A stretch of 61,413 nt of DNA from Saccharomonospora sp. CUA-673 (GCF_001942305.1 NZ_MKKE01000020.1:1-61413), one strand, 5' to 3'. Shown: positions 27,276-37,142, counted from the first letter of the stretch. The notes: generated by a model from the sequence alone, not told the origin. A program made the numbers and translations.

Positions 27276-28678
27276 GTGACCCGACATGTCGCCCATCGCT
27301 ACATGGCCAATTCCGTGCCGGCGATCAAACAGGAGATGCTGGACGCGATCGGCGCCGGTTCCGTGGAAGAACTGTTCGAGCAGGTCCCGGCCGAGCACCG
27401 GCTCGCGTATCCGCTCGAACTCCCTCCGGCACTGTCCGAGAGTGAGCTCCGTCGGCATCTCGTCGAAACGCTGTCGAAGAACCGGACCACCGAGCAGTAT
27501 CTCAACTTCCTCGGCGCCGGCTGCTGGCAGCACCACGTGCCGGCAGCCGGCGACGAAGTGGTGCGCCGCAACGAATGGCTCACCTCGGTGTCCGGCGAAC
27601 CGAGTTCCGATCACGGACGCAATCAGGCGTGGTTCGAGTTCTGCAGTCAACTCGGCGAGCTCCTCGCGATGGACCTGGTCGGCATGCCAGTACGGAGCTG
27701 GGGCGTGGCCGCGGGGCACGCGATCCGCATGGCCTCCCGAATCACCGGCAGAAACGAGGTGGCGGTGGTCCGGGCGATCGATCCGGAACGGCTGTCGGTC
27801 ATCGGCAACTACTGCGAACCGGTCGAGATGCCGAGCCACATCACGGTTCGCATGGTCGATTTCGACCCCGGGACGGGACTGATGGACCTCGACGACCTAC
27901 GCGGCATCGTCGGCGAGCGGACGGCCGCGGTGTACTTCGAGACGCGTCGTACCTCGGGGTGATCGAGCACCAGGGGGCGGAGATCGCCGCCATCGCCCGC
28001 GCCGCGGGGGCTGAGACGATCGTCGGGGTCGATCCGATCTCGCTCGGTGTGCTGTCGGCACCCGTCGACTACGGCGCCGACATCGTCGTCGGAACCACGC
28101 AACCCCTGGGTGTCCACATGAACACCGGCGGCGGCGTGGGCGGTTTCATCGCATCGCGCGACGAGGAACGTTACGCGTATCAGTACCCGACGCTGTTCAT
28201 CAGCATCGCGGACACGACGCGGGAGGGTGAGTACGGTTTCGGTCTGGCGCTGTTCGAGCAGACCTCCTACGGACTGCGCGAACAGGGCAGGGATTGGACC
28301 GGCCACTCGGTCTACCTGTGGGCCATCGCCAACGCGGTCTACATGGCACTGATGGGCCCACAGGGCTTCACGGACGTGGGTGAGCTCATACTGCGGCGTG
28401 CCCATTACGCGGCGCGGCGGATCGCCACCATCGACGGCGTGCGGGTCGCTTTCCCGTCCGGATTCTTCAAGGAATTCGTCGTGGACTTCACCGAAACGGG
28501 CCGCAGCGTCGCCGACATCAACAGGGCCCTACGCGACTACGGGATCTTCGGAGGCAAGGACCTCTCCCGCGACTTCCCCGAGTTCGGACAGAGCGCCCTC
28601 TACTGCGTCACCGAAGTCCACACCCAGGCAGACCTACTGCGTCTCGTCGACGCACTTTCGGAGGTAGTAGCACGATGA
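27276..28678 (+). pseudogene. glycine dehydrogenase subunit 1-like PLP protein, frameshifted
   Basis: About 467 residues once repaired; related to GcvPA, the N-terminal half of glycine decarboxylase. Recognisable: MANSVPAIKQEMLDAIG, ELPPALSESELRRHL, NRTTEQYLNFLGAG. Conserved GcvPA positions are altered: after FLGAG comes CWQHHVP where I recall AYDHYIP, and the PEISQG region is replaced by SSDHGRNQ. The frame breaks near 27945; one added C (ACGCGTCG to ACGCCGTCG) gives YFETPSYLGVIEHQG and continuity. Start GTG 27276 has AGGGAGA upstream. It overlaps the next gene by ATGA. Confidence 0.75.
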
Positions 28679-30237
28679 GCACCGAGCTCCGCGATTACCA
28701 CGCCCCGGTGTGGAACGAACCGGTCGTCCTGGAGATGGGGTACCCCGGCCGTCGAGGCCTCGCCGTGCCCGAAGCCGAGGCGGAGGTGCGAGCCGAGGTC
28801 GACGACGTCGCCGACCTGATTCCCGAGGCGGTGCGGCGACGCGACAGGCCGGCACTTCCCGAGGTCTCGGAACCGGAGGCCCTATACCACTACCTGCGGC
28901 TGTCGCAGCAGACACTCGGCATGATGGGCATCAGCCTTTTCGGCACCTGCACGATGAAATACAACCCGCAGGTGAACGAGGCGATCGCATGGCGTCCCGA
29001 GGTCACGGAGGCACATCCGCACCAGGACGACGACACCCTCCAGGGCACGCTCGAGCTCGTACACCGGTTCGACACGATTCTGCGCGAGATGTCCGGCATG
29101 GATCAGTTCGTCTTCCAGGCCGGCGGTGGTGCCGACGCCGCGTACACCAGTTGCGCCGTGACGCGTGCCTATCACGCTTCCCGCGGAGAACTGCACCAGC
29201 GCGACGAGATCATCACCACGATCCAGACCCACCCTTCGAACGCCGCGACAGCCGCGGCAGCGGGCTTCAAGGTCATCACGCTGATGCTCGACGAGGATGG
29301 CTACCCTTCGTTGGACGCTGTGAAGGCCGCGGTATCCGAACGGACGGCCGCGCTCATGGTCAACAACCCCGACGACATGGGCGTCTACAACCCGCAGATG
29401 CGGGAGTGGGTTCGGGTGGTACACGAGGCCGGTGGCCTGTGCTTCTACGACAGCGCCAACTTCAACGGCATGATGGGCAAGATTCGTGCTCGCGAGATCG
29501 GCTTCGACGCCTGCATGTTCATGCTCCACAAGACTTTCGGTGCTCCCAAGAGTGGAGTTGGGGGGCCGGCTGTCGGCGCTTACGGTTGCTCGGCGGAACT
29601 GGCGCCGTTCGTGCCGACTCCGGTCGTTGCCCACGACGGTGAGCGGTACTACCTCGATCACGACCGGCCGAAGAGCTGCGGCAAGATCCGCGAGTTCTGG
29701 GGAAACGTGCCCGTGGTGGTGAAGGCCTACGCCTGGGTCCGCGCCATGGGGGCGGAGGGTGTGGCCGAGGCCTCCGATATCTCCGTCCTGGCCAACAACT
29801 ACATGGAGCAGGGCCTACTGGCCATCCGCGGCGTCACCCGTTCGCACCCCGACGCGACCAGCCCGCGTCTGGAGATGACGCGCTACAGCCTTGCGCGGAT
29901 GAAGGAGGAGACAGGGGTGGACGTCCACGACGTCCAGAACCGCATGAGCGACTTCGGCGTCGACCCCATGTGGACGAGTCACGAGCCCTGGCTCGTTCCC
30001 GAGCCGTTCACACCCGAGGCCGGGGAGATGTACGGCAAGGAAGCGCTCGACACGTGGATCGCGGTCCTCGCTCGAATCTCCGACGAGGCCTACTCCGATC
30101 CCGAGGTCGTCAGGACCGCGCCGCACAATCAGGCGGTGCACCGCATCGACCACGAGGCGATGGGGGATCCCACACGCTGGGCCATGACCTGGCGGGCGTA
30201 CCTGCGCAAGCGCAGGGCCACCGGCGCCGAGGGCTGA
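28675..30237 (+). CDS. glycine dehydrogenase subunit 2-like PLP protein
   Basis: 520 residues, homologous end to end with GcvPB. Retained: FGTCTMKYNPQVNE, HEAGGLCFYDSANFN, DRPKSCGKIREFWGN and the PLP lysine in MLHKTFG (about residue 286). The loop after that lysine reads APKSGVGGPAVG, where true glycine decarboxylases have TPHGGGGPG, so the His and the glycine run near the substrate are changed. No gcvH or gcvT is in this window. With the AcoX-like and GcvPA-like genes it probably forms a PLP enzyme acting on something other than, or in addition to, glycine. Confidence 0.82.
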   Translation: MSTELRDYHAPVWNEPVVLEMGYPGRRGLAVPEAEAEVRAEVDDVADLIPEAVRRRDRPALPEVSEPEALYHYLRLSQQTLGMMGISLFGTCTMKYNPQVNEAIAWRPEVTEAHPHQDDDTLQGTLELVHRFDTILREMSGMDQFVFQAGGGADAAYTSCAVTRAYHASRGELHQRDEIITTIQTHPSNAATAAAAGFKVITLMLDEDGYPSLDAVKAAVSERTAALMVNNPDDMGVYNPQMREWVRVVHEAGGLCFYDSANFNGMMGKIRAREIGFDACMFMLHKTFGAPKSGVGGPAVGAYGCSAELAPFVPTPVVAHDGERYYLDHDRPKSCGKIREFWGNVPVVVKAYAWVRAMGAEGVAEASDISVLANNYMEQGLLAIRGVTRSHPDATSPRLEMTRYSLARMKEETGVDVHDVQNRMSDFGVDPMWTSHEPWLVPEPFTPEAGEMYGKEALDTWIAVLARISDEAYSDPEVVRTAPHNQAVHRIDHEAMGDPTRWAMTWRAYLRKRRATGAEG

Positions 30238-30242
30238 GCGTC

Positions 30243-30275
30243 GATCGCCGCAGCGCCGGCTACGCTGCGGCGATC
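30243..30275. terminator. bidirectional hairpin terminator
   Basis: GATCGCCGCAGCG (30243-30255) pairs perfectly over 13 bases with CGCTGCGGCGATC (30263-30275). It lies just after the gcvPB-like stop and spans the end of the convergent glycosyltransferase gene. Confidence 0.7.
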
Positions 30276-31398
30276 CTCGCGATCACGTCGGCGGGGCTCA
30301 ACCGGCGGTTGTTCTCCGCGGCCACGGTTTCGGCGCGGCTGCGGAACTCGCTGTCGGTCAGCATTTTTCGTACCGCGGGGGAGACGCTGGCCGCGTTGTC
30401 GACGGTGATCGCGGTGCCGGCAGCGGCGGCGCGGGCGGCGTTGATCGGCTGATCGGCGCCCTGCGGCCAGAGCACCATGGGCAGGCCGTGCGCCAGGGTT
30501 CCGAGGACGGTGCCCGCTCCGCCGGAGCCGACGACGAGGTCTGCTCGGTCGAGGAGCTGGCCGAGTGGCACGAACGGTACGAAACGCACCTCGGTGTCGT
30601 CCGGACGCGGATTCGGACGCTCAGTGCCTGCGTGCGGATTCTTCAACGACGAACCCAGCGTGGCGATCACGTTGATGTCGTGGCCCGCGAGCGCGCCCAC
30701 CGTCTCGGCGAGCACCTCGGGATCGGAGAAGATGGTGCCCAGGGTGACCAGTGCGGTGGGTTTGGTCGGGTCGTCGAAGGTCGCAGTTCGACAGCCATGT
30801 CGCGGCGGCGTCGATGCGCTTGTGCGCGCAGCGGCAGCACCGGCACATCGCTGGACCACTCGGGATCCTGCATCGGAGCCGGGCACGGGTCGAGGTATCC
30901 GTGTGGTGCAGCGACATTCAGTTCTGCGTCGTGGTAGCGGGTGGCCGCGGCACGCTCGATCTCGGCGAGTACGGTGGGGGTCGCTGGGCCGAACCCCGCG
31001 CGGTACCAAGCGATTCCACGATCAGCGGCGACCATCGGGCCGATCGCGTCGAACGCCTCGGACACGACAAGGTCGGGGGCCCACGTGCTAGCCAGTGCGA
31101 TCGTGTCGACGCCGCCCAGGTCCACGCGCGAACCACCGAAGATCTCCCCGATGAGTTCTGGACTCGGGTGGAACGGGTCGGCACCCGTTCGTCGAGCGGC
31201 ATCCTCGGAGAACTCCATCGGCATGGCGCCGGCAGTCAGGAACTCCAACTCGGTCGCGAGTTCGGGGCCGATCTTGCTCCTGATGCCGGGGCTGGTGGTC
31301 AGCGCCACGGCATGTCCTGCCTCCCCGGCCGCGTGCATCAAGGGGGCCAAGGGCAGGATGTGTCCGTAGGCGGGTGTTGCGCTGAACAGAATTCGCAT
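30260..31398 (-). pseudogene. MGT-type glycosyltransferase, frameshifted
   Basis: GT-B family 1 glycosyltransferase related to macrolide and flavonoid glucosyltransferases. N-terminal half: MRILFSATPAYGHILPLAPL to DPEWSSDVPVLPLRAQ. C-terminal half in another frame: ALVTLGTIFSDPEVL, VVGSGGAGTVLGTLAHGLPM and LWPQGADQPINAARA, the sugar-nucleotide site. The switch falls around 30780-30820; I cannot name the single lost base here, and more than one change is possible. Downstream of GNAT and TetR genes on the same strand, a grouping seen in drug-inactivation loci. Confidence 0.72.
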
Positions 31399-31523
31399 AG
31401 CACCAACCTAAACGCAGAACCCGTGCCGACCCGTGCACGGATTCGGTTCGGCTGCGCATCGTCGATGCGGTTCTCGGCATGAGCTTTCGCGGATCGGGGC
31501 GCGGGTTTCCGACGTGGGGTTGC

Positions 31524-32147
31524 TCATGCCCGGACGTCCTGTTGTGCGGCCTTGAGTGCCAGCGCCGAGGACAGGAGCGTGATGGATTCGTGTGCGGCGT
31601 CGTCGTCACGTGCGCTCAACCAGGCGGATGTTATTCCGCTGGAGGCAGCGACAAGCACCTGGGCCAGCAGCTTGGAGTCGACGGACAGCAGAGTGCCGAC
31701 GGATTCCTGCCATCGGCGGAGTATGCGATCGGTGTGGTCCACATAGGCGGTGTGCTCCCGGCTGGCTATGTGGGCGAATTCAGGCGTGCGTGCCGCCACG
31801 TCCACCAGCTCGGCGGTCAGGAGGTGGTACTCGGGGTCCGAGCGGACCCGATCGAGAATAGCGCGCAGTGCGGCGGCGATACCGGTGCCGAGGTCTCGGG
31901 TTTGGGCGACGGCCTCCCAGGCGTTGCCGAGCGACGCATCCAGCTCGCGCTCGAGCAGTGCGCTGAACATCTCATCCTTGGAGTGGAAGCAGTAGTGGAA
32001 CGCTCCCTGCGGTAGCCCGGCCCGGTCGGCCACCGCCCGGGTGGTGGCTGCTCGGATGCCACCGTCGCGCATCACCGCCACAGCGGCGTCGAGGAGCTGC
32101 TCCCGGCGCTCGGCTGTCGGCCTGTGCTCTCGCGTCTTGGATGTCAT
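31524..32147 (-). CDS. TetR-family regulator
   Basis: 207 residues. HTH at about 14-60: RREQLLDAAVAVMRDGGIRA, ADRAGLPQGAFHYCFHSKDEM. The C-terminal domain is a typical helical ligand domain (TetR_C_6-like). It lies between the GNAT gene (21 bases upstream) and the glycosyltransferase gene (125 bases downstream), all on the minus strand, so it is probably the local repressor. A GGTCAnnTGACC palindrome precedes the GNAT gene. Confidence 0.87.
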   Translation of the reverse strand: MTSKTREHRPTAERREQLLDAAVAVMRDGGIRAATTRAVADRAGLPQGAFHYCFHSKDEMFSALLERELDASLGNAWEAVAQTRDLGTGIAAALRAILDRVRSDPEYHLLTAELVDVAARTPEFAHIASREHTAYVDHTDRILRRWQESVGTLLSVDSKLLAQVLVAASSGITSAWLSARDDDAAHESITLLSSALALKAAQQDVRA

Positions 32148-32168
32148 GGGTGGTCTCCCGCGTCGGGG

Positions 32169-32807
32169 TCAGCGTCTCGGTGCCGCGTTCCGGTCACCGG
32201 CGCCCGTACGCCACATGGCGATCGGCTCGACCGGAGGTGGAAAGCCTGCCACCGAGCCGATGGAGGTGAATCCGAAACGTGCATACAGGGCGGCGCTGCG
32301 CTCGGTCGACGCCTCGAGATAGGTGGGAGTCCCGGCCCGGTCGATCGTGCTCAGTCGCGTTCGGAGCAGGGTGGACCCCACTCCGCGGCCGTGTCCGGCC
32401 GGGTGTACTCCGATCACCGCCAGGTACCAGTGGGGCTCACCTGGACGCGCGGCGTGGAGTGTGCTTTCGAGCCTTCGCGCGCCGAGCAGGTGCCGCAGGC
32501 CGAATGCTCGTGCATAGGACCTGAGATCGCGCAGCTGTTGCGTCCTGGTTCCCCTTGTCCGGCCGGGGGCCGACCACACGGCTACTCCCAGTACGTCCGA
32601 CTCACCCTCTGCCCGGGCCAGATCGACCGCCCCATGGCGGAGACCCTCGCGGACGAACACTTCGTACAAGTGCGTAAGCCGCTTCTCGCGGTCGTTCGGC
32701 CGCTCGCCGACGAACGCCGACATCATGGCGTCGTCACGGAGTGCGCCGGCGAGGACCTGCGCTGCTTCTTCGACATGAACGGGTGCGGCAGGCGTGACGG
32801 TGACCAT
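32169..32807 (-). CDS. GNAT-family N-acetyltransferase
   Basis: 212 residues. The acetyl-CoA loop is VIGVHPAGHGRGVGSTLLR (Q/R-x-x-G-x-G type), then TYLEASTERSAALYARFGFTS. The N-terminal portion matches small-molecule acetyltransferases of the puromycin/aminoglycoside type (AAQVLAGALRDDAMMSAFVG). ATG 32807 with GAGGAG upstream is chosen over the Met at 32852, which has no ribosome site. First gene of a GNAT-TetR-glycosyltransferase set that may modify an antibiotic or metabolite. No gene is seen in 32871-33050. Confidence 0.85.
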   Translation of the reverse strand: MVTVTPAAPVHVEEAAQVLAGALRDDAMMSAFVGERPNDREKRLTHLYEVFVREGLRHGAVDLARAEGESDVLGVAVWSAPGRTRGTRTQQLRDLRSYARAFGLRHLLGARRLESTLHAARPGEPHWYLAVIGVHPAGHGRGVGSTLLRTRLSTIDRAGTPTYLEASTERSAALYARFGFTSIGSVAGFPPPVEPIAMWRTGAGDRNAAPRR

Positions 32808-32858
32808 GGTGTCTCCTCTGCGTGCCAAGAAGTGGAACACCATGGTAGCCACGGTTTA

Positions 32859-32870
32859 GGTCAGATGACC
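32859..32870. promoter_or_regulatory. palindrome upstream of GNAT gene
   Basis: GGTCAGATGACC is a 5-2-5 palindrome 52 bases upstream of the GNAT start. It is a candidate operator for the TetR protein encoded two genes on. Confidence 0.4.
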
Positions 32871-33050
32871 AGGTCGTTCGACCTACAAATTTGACGATCA
32901 CGGATCGTCCAGCGGACCGTCGGTCGCCGGCGGTACCGCCACGCACCACCTGCCTGACGGACATCGGCGGGATGCCCGACGGCGAACACCGGTAGATGGC
33001 GAATGGTTCAACGGGATCGCGTGGTGCGGCACAGGTGGAGTGCGATCCGA

Positions 33051-33893
33051 TCACGCCGCGCCGGGAACGCCTCTCGTGCCGAAGGCGGCCTTGGTGATCG
33101 GTGCCCATTCCTGCCACACCCGTAGGCGTTCGGCGTAGATCTCCTCGATCTCGGGGAGGGTGTGTCCGAGGACGATCCGTCGAGGAGGGTTCTCGGCGTC
33201 AACGATCGTGAAGATCGCCTCCGCGGTGGCCTCCGGGTCGCCGAGGACCCACTCCTTGGCGGTCGCCTCGCGGACGCCGGCGTAATCGGGATGGGGGTCG
33301 GTGGTCCGCAGGCTCGTGCTACCGGCGAACTCCGTGGCGTATGGGCCCGGCTCCACCGCGGTCACGTGGATGCCGAACGAGGCGACCTCCTGAGCGAGCG
33401 AGTCGGACAGGCCTTCCACCGCCCACTTGGAGGCGTGATAGGCGCCGATACCGGGATAGGCGCGTACGCCACCCTCGCTCGTGACCTGCAGGATGCGGCC
33501 GGACCGCTGCGCCCGCAGCACGGGCAGCACCGACTGGGTCACCCAGACTGTGCCGAAGAAGTTGGTCTCCATCTGCTCGCGCAGCTCGGCCTCGGTGGCT
33601 TCCTCGACCATGCCGAAGAGTCCGTAGCCGGCGTTGTTGACGACGACGTCGATGCGACCGAACCGCTCCACGGCGTCCTCCACGGCGCGGCTCACAGCGT
33701 TGCGGTCGGTGACGTCGAGTGTCAGTGGCAGGATCGCGTCCCCGAATCGCTCCGTCAACGACTCGAGCGTGGCGCGGTCGCGGGCCGTCGCCGCGACCCG
33801 GTCGCCGCGCTCGAGGGCGGCTTCGGTCCAGAGTCGGCCGAATCCGCGTGAGGCACCGGTGATGAACCAGATCTTGCTGTCCGGAGCGGACAT
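33051..33893 (-). CDS. short-chain dehydrogenase/reductase
   Basis: 280 residues, classical SDR: WFITGASRGFGRLW, VVVNNAGYGLFGMVEE, serine in QVTSEGG, catalytic YHASKWAVEGL. The tail VLGHTLPEIEEIYAERLRVW is typical of the SDR subgroup often annotated as oxidoreductase next to LysR genes. Start at 33893 is supported by AAGGAA seven bases upstream. It is divergent from a LysR gene 115 bases away, its likely regulator. Confidence 0.87.
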   Translation of the reverse strand: MSAPDSKIWFITGASRGFGRLWTEAALERGDRVAATARDRATLESLTERFGDAILPLTLDVTDRNAVSRAVEDAVERFGRIDVVVNNAGYGLFGMVEEATEAELREQMETNFFGTVWVTQSVLPVLRAQRSGRILQVTSEGGVRAYPGIGAYHASKWAVEGLSDSLAQEVASFGIHVTAVEPGPYATEFAGSTSLRTTDPHPDYAGVREATAKEWVLGDPEATAEAIFTIVDAENPPRRIVLGHTLPEIEEIYAERLRVWQEWAPITKAAFGTRGVPGAA

Positions 33894-34008
33894 CCGCGTT
33901 CCTTTCGTGGTGTTGCCTTGTGCTTCCAGCTTCGCGGAGGCCCAGGTATTCCACAAACGACTCTCTGACATGGAAGACATGCGATTAACTCATGCCTAGG
34001 GTGGCCGC

Positions 34009-34911
34009 ATGGCCGAGTTCACCGTTCCCGCCCTGCGCGTGGTCCATGCTGTCGTCGGAGCCGGGTCGTTCACCGCCGCGGCCGAGCTTCTCGGGTACAC
34101 CCAGTCGGCGATCTCGCGGCAGGTGTCGGCTGCGGAGACGGCCGCCGGAATGCCGTTGTTCGTACGCAAGGCCCGTGGTGTTACGGCGACCCGTGCCGGC
34201 GAGGCTGTCGCTCGACGGGCGGCCGCCGTGCTCGCCGAGCTAGATGCGACGGACCGTGAGCTCGCCGCACTGTCCGACACCGTCGCCGAGCAGGTGACCC
34301 TCGGTGCCTTCCCGACCGCCACCTGGTCGCTCGTGCCCACAGCGGTGGCGACGCTCCACAGCGAGCACCCTGCCTTGGTCGTCGAGTTGCACGAGGCATC
34401 CACCCCTGCGCTCGTGCGTCAGGTTCGGGCCGGAGGGGTGGACGTCGCGGTCGTCGCCGTGGGCCAAGGGTTGCCCGTCTACGACCTGGACGGACTGCGG
34501 ACCGTGCGCCTGACGATCGGCGGTGGCGGTGTCGTTGCCGTACCACGCGGCCACCGGCTGGCTCGACGGCCGAGTGTCACGGTCGACGACCTGGCGGGCG
34601 AGTCGTGGATAGCCGGTGCGGGTCTGCGGGGCGATCCGCAGTTCGGCCCGTGGCCCACGGTGCCGCAACCCCGGATCGCCTACCGTATCCGCGACTGGAA
34701 CGCCCGGCTCGGTTTCGTCGCGGCGGGACTCGGCATCACGACCGTTCCCGAGCTCGCCGTTCCCGGCTTGCCTTCAGAGGTCGCCACCGTGGAGGTGCAC
34801 GACCCCTCGTGGCAGGGGCGAGCCGCCCTGGCCGTGACCGCGCCGGAGCCAACCGCAGGACAGCGTGCTGTGGTGGCGGCCCTGCGGGAGGCGGCTACCG
34901 GGGACGCGTGA
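34009..34911 (+). CDS. LysR-family regulator
   Basis: 300 residues. Winged HTH in residues 1-62 (VVHAVVGAGSFTAAAELLGY, QSAISRQVSAAETAAGMPLF), then a periplasmic-binding-like effector domain (VTLGAFPTATWSLVPTAVAT; RLGFVAAGLGITTVPELAVP). Divergent from the SDR gene, which it probably controls. It ends before a perfect terminator hairpin shared with the convergent oxidoreductase. Confidence 0.88.
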   Translation: MAEFTVPALRVVHAVVGAGSFTAAAELLGYTQSAISRQVSAAETAAGMPLFVRKARGVTATRAGEAVARRAAAVLAELDATDRELAALSDTVAEQVTLGAFPTATWSLVPTAVATLHSEHPALVVELHEASTPALVRQVRAGGVDVAVVAVGQGLPVYDLDGLRTVRLTIGGGGVVAVPRGHRLARRPSVTVDDLAGESWIAGAGLRGDPQFGPWPTVPQPRIAYRIRDWNARLGFVAAGLGITTVPELAVPGLPSEVATVEVHDPSWQGRAALAVTAPEPTAGQRAVVAALREAATGDA

Positions 34912-35039
34912 ACCGGGTTTGGGCACGTTCGTCGCTGCGCGTGGAAGAAACGCTCAGTGCAGACGCACGTCCGCCGACGGTCCGCTCAACAGCCCTGCGC
35001 TGCCCGACGAGACCACCGTGGTGACCGGAGCGGGCTCGG

Positions 35040-35066
35040 CATCGTCCTCACGGGGTGAGGACGATG
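35040..35066. terminator. bidirectional hairpin terminator
   Basis: CATCGTCCTCAC (35040-35051) and GTGAGGACGATG (35055-35066) form a perfect 12-base stem with a three-base loop, between convergent LysR and oxidoreductase genes. It includes the oxidoreductase stop codon. Confidence 0.65.
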
Positions 35067-36066
35067 CGTCCGAAGACCTCGCCGGCTTCCATTCTCCGGT
35101 GCGCGTCGACCGCGTGGTCCAGTCCGATCACGTCGTGAACGATGGCGCGCACCTCATCGCGCGTCGCGGCGTCGAAGAGTTCGGCGCGAACGCGGTTGCG
35201 GTCCTCGACGGGCACCGTGTCGAGACTGAACGTCGCGACCGAACGGGACCGCTGGAAGGCGGTGATGAGCGAGCGCCCGAAGTCCAGTGGCGGCATCCCG
35301 GCGACGATGCCGACGATGACGTACCGTCCGTTGGGTGCCAGGCGGTCGACGAACGCGGGTACGGCGGATCCGCCCGCGATGTCGACGATCACGTCGTACG
35401 AGTCCGACGCCGAGGTGTCGCCACGTCCCTCACGATCGAGAACGTGCGTGGCACCGAGCTCGCGCAGGCGTGCGCCGCGATCGTTCGACGACGTCGTCAC
35501 GGCGATACTGCTCGCGCCGGCGCGAGCTGCGAGTTCGACCGTCGCGATGCCGATACTGCCCGCGGCCCCGCGTACCAGGATCGAGTCGCCGCACCGGAAA
35601 CGTGCATGCGCGAGGGCGAAGTGCCCGACGGGCAACGGACTTCCGAGCGCCGCGGCGTCCACCGAGGACAGTTCGTCCGGAACCACGGTCAGCTCGTTCG
35701 CCGGTGCCACGGCGAGCTCGGCGTAGCCTCCTCCGTCGATCGAGGAGAAGCCTCGGGAAGTAGCACGCCCGCGTCGGGATGTTCCGCGGTGATCCCGGTG
35801 TAGGCCCACACCCGCGTGCCGAGCCAGGTCGGGTCGACGGTCCTGCCGACGGAGACGATTCTCCCGACCACCTCGCCGCCGGGGATCCAGCCGTCCGGCG
35901 GTGTCGCGATCTCGCCGCGGCGGACCACGATGTCGACCCCGCCGACGCCGATGGCCTCCGTCTCGATGGCAACCTCGCCCGGCCCCGGGGACGGGTCGGG
36001 TGCGTCGATCACCTCCATTCCGTCGGGATTACCGGGTTTCGTGATCGCCACAGCCCGCACCTGCAT
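35048..36066 (-). pseudogene. zinc-type alcohol dehydrogenase/quinone oxidoreductase, frameshifted
   Basis: MDR-superfamily NADPH:quinone reductase-like enzyme of about 340 residues. N-terminal half from ATG 36066: MQVRAVAITKPGNPDGMEVI, GWIPGGEVVGRI. C-terminal half: ILVRGAAGSIGIATVELAAR (cofactor site), GATHVLDREG, VFGRIVLTP. The zinc ligands of true alcohol dehydrogenases are not seen. The frame breaks near 35750. One added G (GAGGCTTC to GAGGGCTTC on the coding strand) yields LLPEGFSSIDGGGYAEL. Divergent from the TetR gene at 36159. Confidence 0.8.
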
Positions 36067-36158
36067 GCTCCGTTCGCCGATCTCGTCGTCGCGGTGTGTC
36101 CGCGCTACCGTGGTGAACGGTAATGGGACGCCCCCGTCCACATAGCGAAGTGAGAGTC

Positions 36159-36794
36159 ATGACCGAGCAACTCACTCACAACCTGCGATCCGATGCGCGC
36201 GAGAACCGCGACCGCGTGCTCGACGCGGCCCGCTCGCTGTTCGCCGAACGCGGTCTTGACGTGACGATGCGCCAGATCGCGCGCCGAGCCGGCGTGGGAC
36301 CGGCCACGCTGTATCGGCGGTTTCCCGCCAAGCAACTGCTCGTCGAAGAGGCCTTCGCCCAGGAACTCCAGGCGTGTGTCGACATCCTCGCCGAGGGCTG
36401 CGACGATCCGAATCCGTGGCGCGGGTTCTGCTCGATGATCGAGCGGATGAGCGTGTTGACTGTGCGCAACCAAGGCTTCGTGGACGCGTTCCTCGCGAAC
36501 GGCCGTTACGACGGCGCGTTCGCCGAGCATCGTCGGAGGTTGGTGCCGATGCTCGGCGACCTGGCCGCTCGCGCGCGAGCGGCCGGCGGGCTGCGCGCCG
36601 ATTTCGTGCTCGACGACTTCGTGCTGATCCAGCTGGGAGCCCGTGGGCTGACCGGCCTGCCGGCCGAGGAACGCGAACGGGCCGCCCGGCGCCATGCGGC
36701 GCTCGTGATCGAGTCGCTGCGAGCCGACCGCGAGCGCGGTGTGCTGCCGACCCCGGCTCCGCTGGTCAGACTGGTCCTACAAGGCTGTGAGTGA
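36159..36794 (+). CDS. TetR-family regulator
   Basis: About 211 residues. HTH: RDRVLDAARSLFAERGLDVT and ARRAGVGPATLYRRFPAKQLL; a helical C-terminal domain of the SCO1-like TetR class follows (FVLDDFVLIQLGARGLTGLP). Start ATG 36159 gives a normal N-terminus; an upstream in-frame ATG at 36123 is possible. Divergent from the quinone oxidoreductase gene by 92 bases, its likely target. Confidence 0.86.
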   Translation: MTEQLTHNLRSDARENRDRVLDAARSLFAERGLDVTMRQIARRAGVGPATLYRRFPAKQLLVEEAFAQELQACVDILAEGCDDPNPWRGFCSMIERMSVLTVRNQGFVDAFLANGRYDGAFAEHRRRLVPMLGDLAARARAAGGLRADFVLDDFVLIQLGARGLTGLPAEERERAARRHAALVIESLRADRERGVLPTPAPLVRLVLQGCE

Positions 36795-36833
36795 GCGGCC
36801 GCGGGCGTCTACGTTGTGGCGTACTCAGCGGCG

Positions 36834-36865
36834 CAGCAGAGGCATCAGTGCTGATGCCTCTGCTG
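36834..36865. terminator. hairpin terminator after TetR
   Basis: CAGCAGAGGCATCAG (36834-36848) and CTGATGCCTCTGCTG (36851-36865) form a perfect 15-base stem with a two-base loop. Confidence 0.7.
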
Positions 36866-36901
36866 TCATACCGTGGCTCCTGGTCTCATGCTCCGAGGCC
36901 C

Positions 36902-37060
36902 TCACCGGCGGGATCGTACGGCGGTGGACCAGTCTCGGATGATCAGCGCGACCTCGTCGAAGCGGGATTCCAGGAGGGAATGACCGCCGTCGAGCAGTTC
37001 GATAGGTGCGTTATGTGCGTCGCGCGAAATGCCGTGGCCCCGCCGGGCAGGCCGTAGTGC
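36902..37060 (-). pseudogene. C-terminal remnant of an alpha/beta hydrolase
   Basis: The minus strand encodes APIELLDGGHSLLESRFDEV and ALIIRDWSTAV before a stop at 36902, the tail of a hydrolase closely resembling the one at 23859 (VELLDGGHFLLESHLDEV). Slightly upstream the matching residues GLPGGATAF appear in a different frame. The catalytic core is missing. This is a decayed duplicate. Confidence 0.65.
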
Positions 37061-37142
37061 GTCCTCGTTGACCTCTGTGGGGTCCGCTCCGTGGACTGGT
37101 TCCGTCAGGCGCCTCAGGTGCGACGATGTGGCCGCCGGTCGC

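Noticed and set aside
26030..30237. A standard glycine cleavage system
   Set aside because: GcvH, GcvT and lipoamide dehydrogenase are absent here and the active-site loop differs from the canonical one; the resemblance to GcvP alone is not enough.
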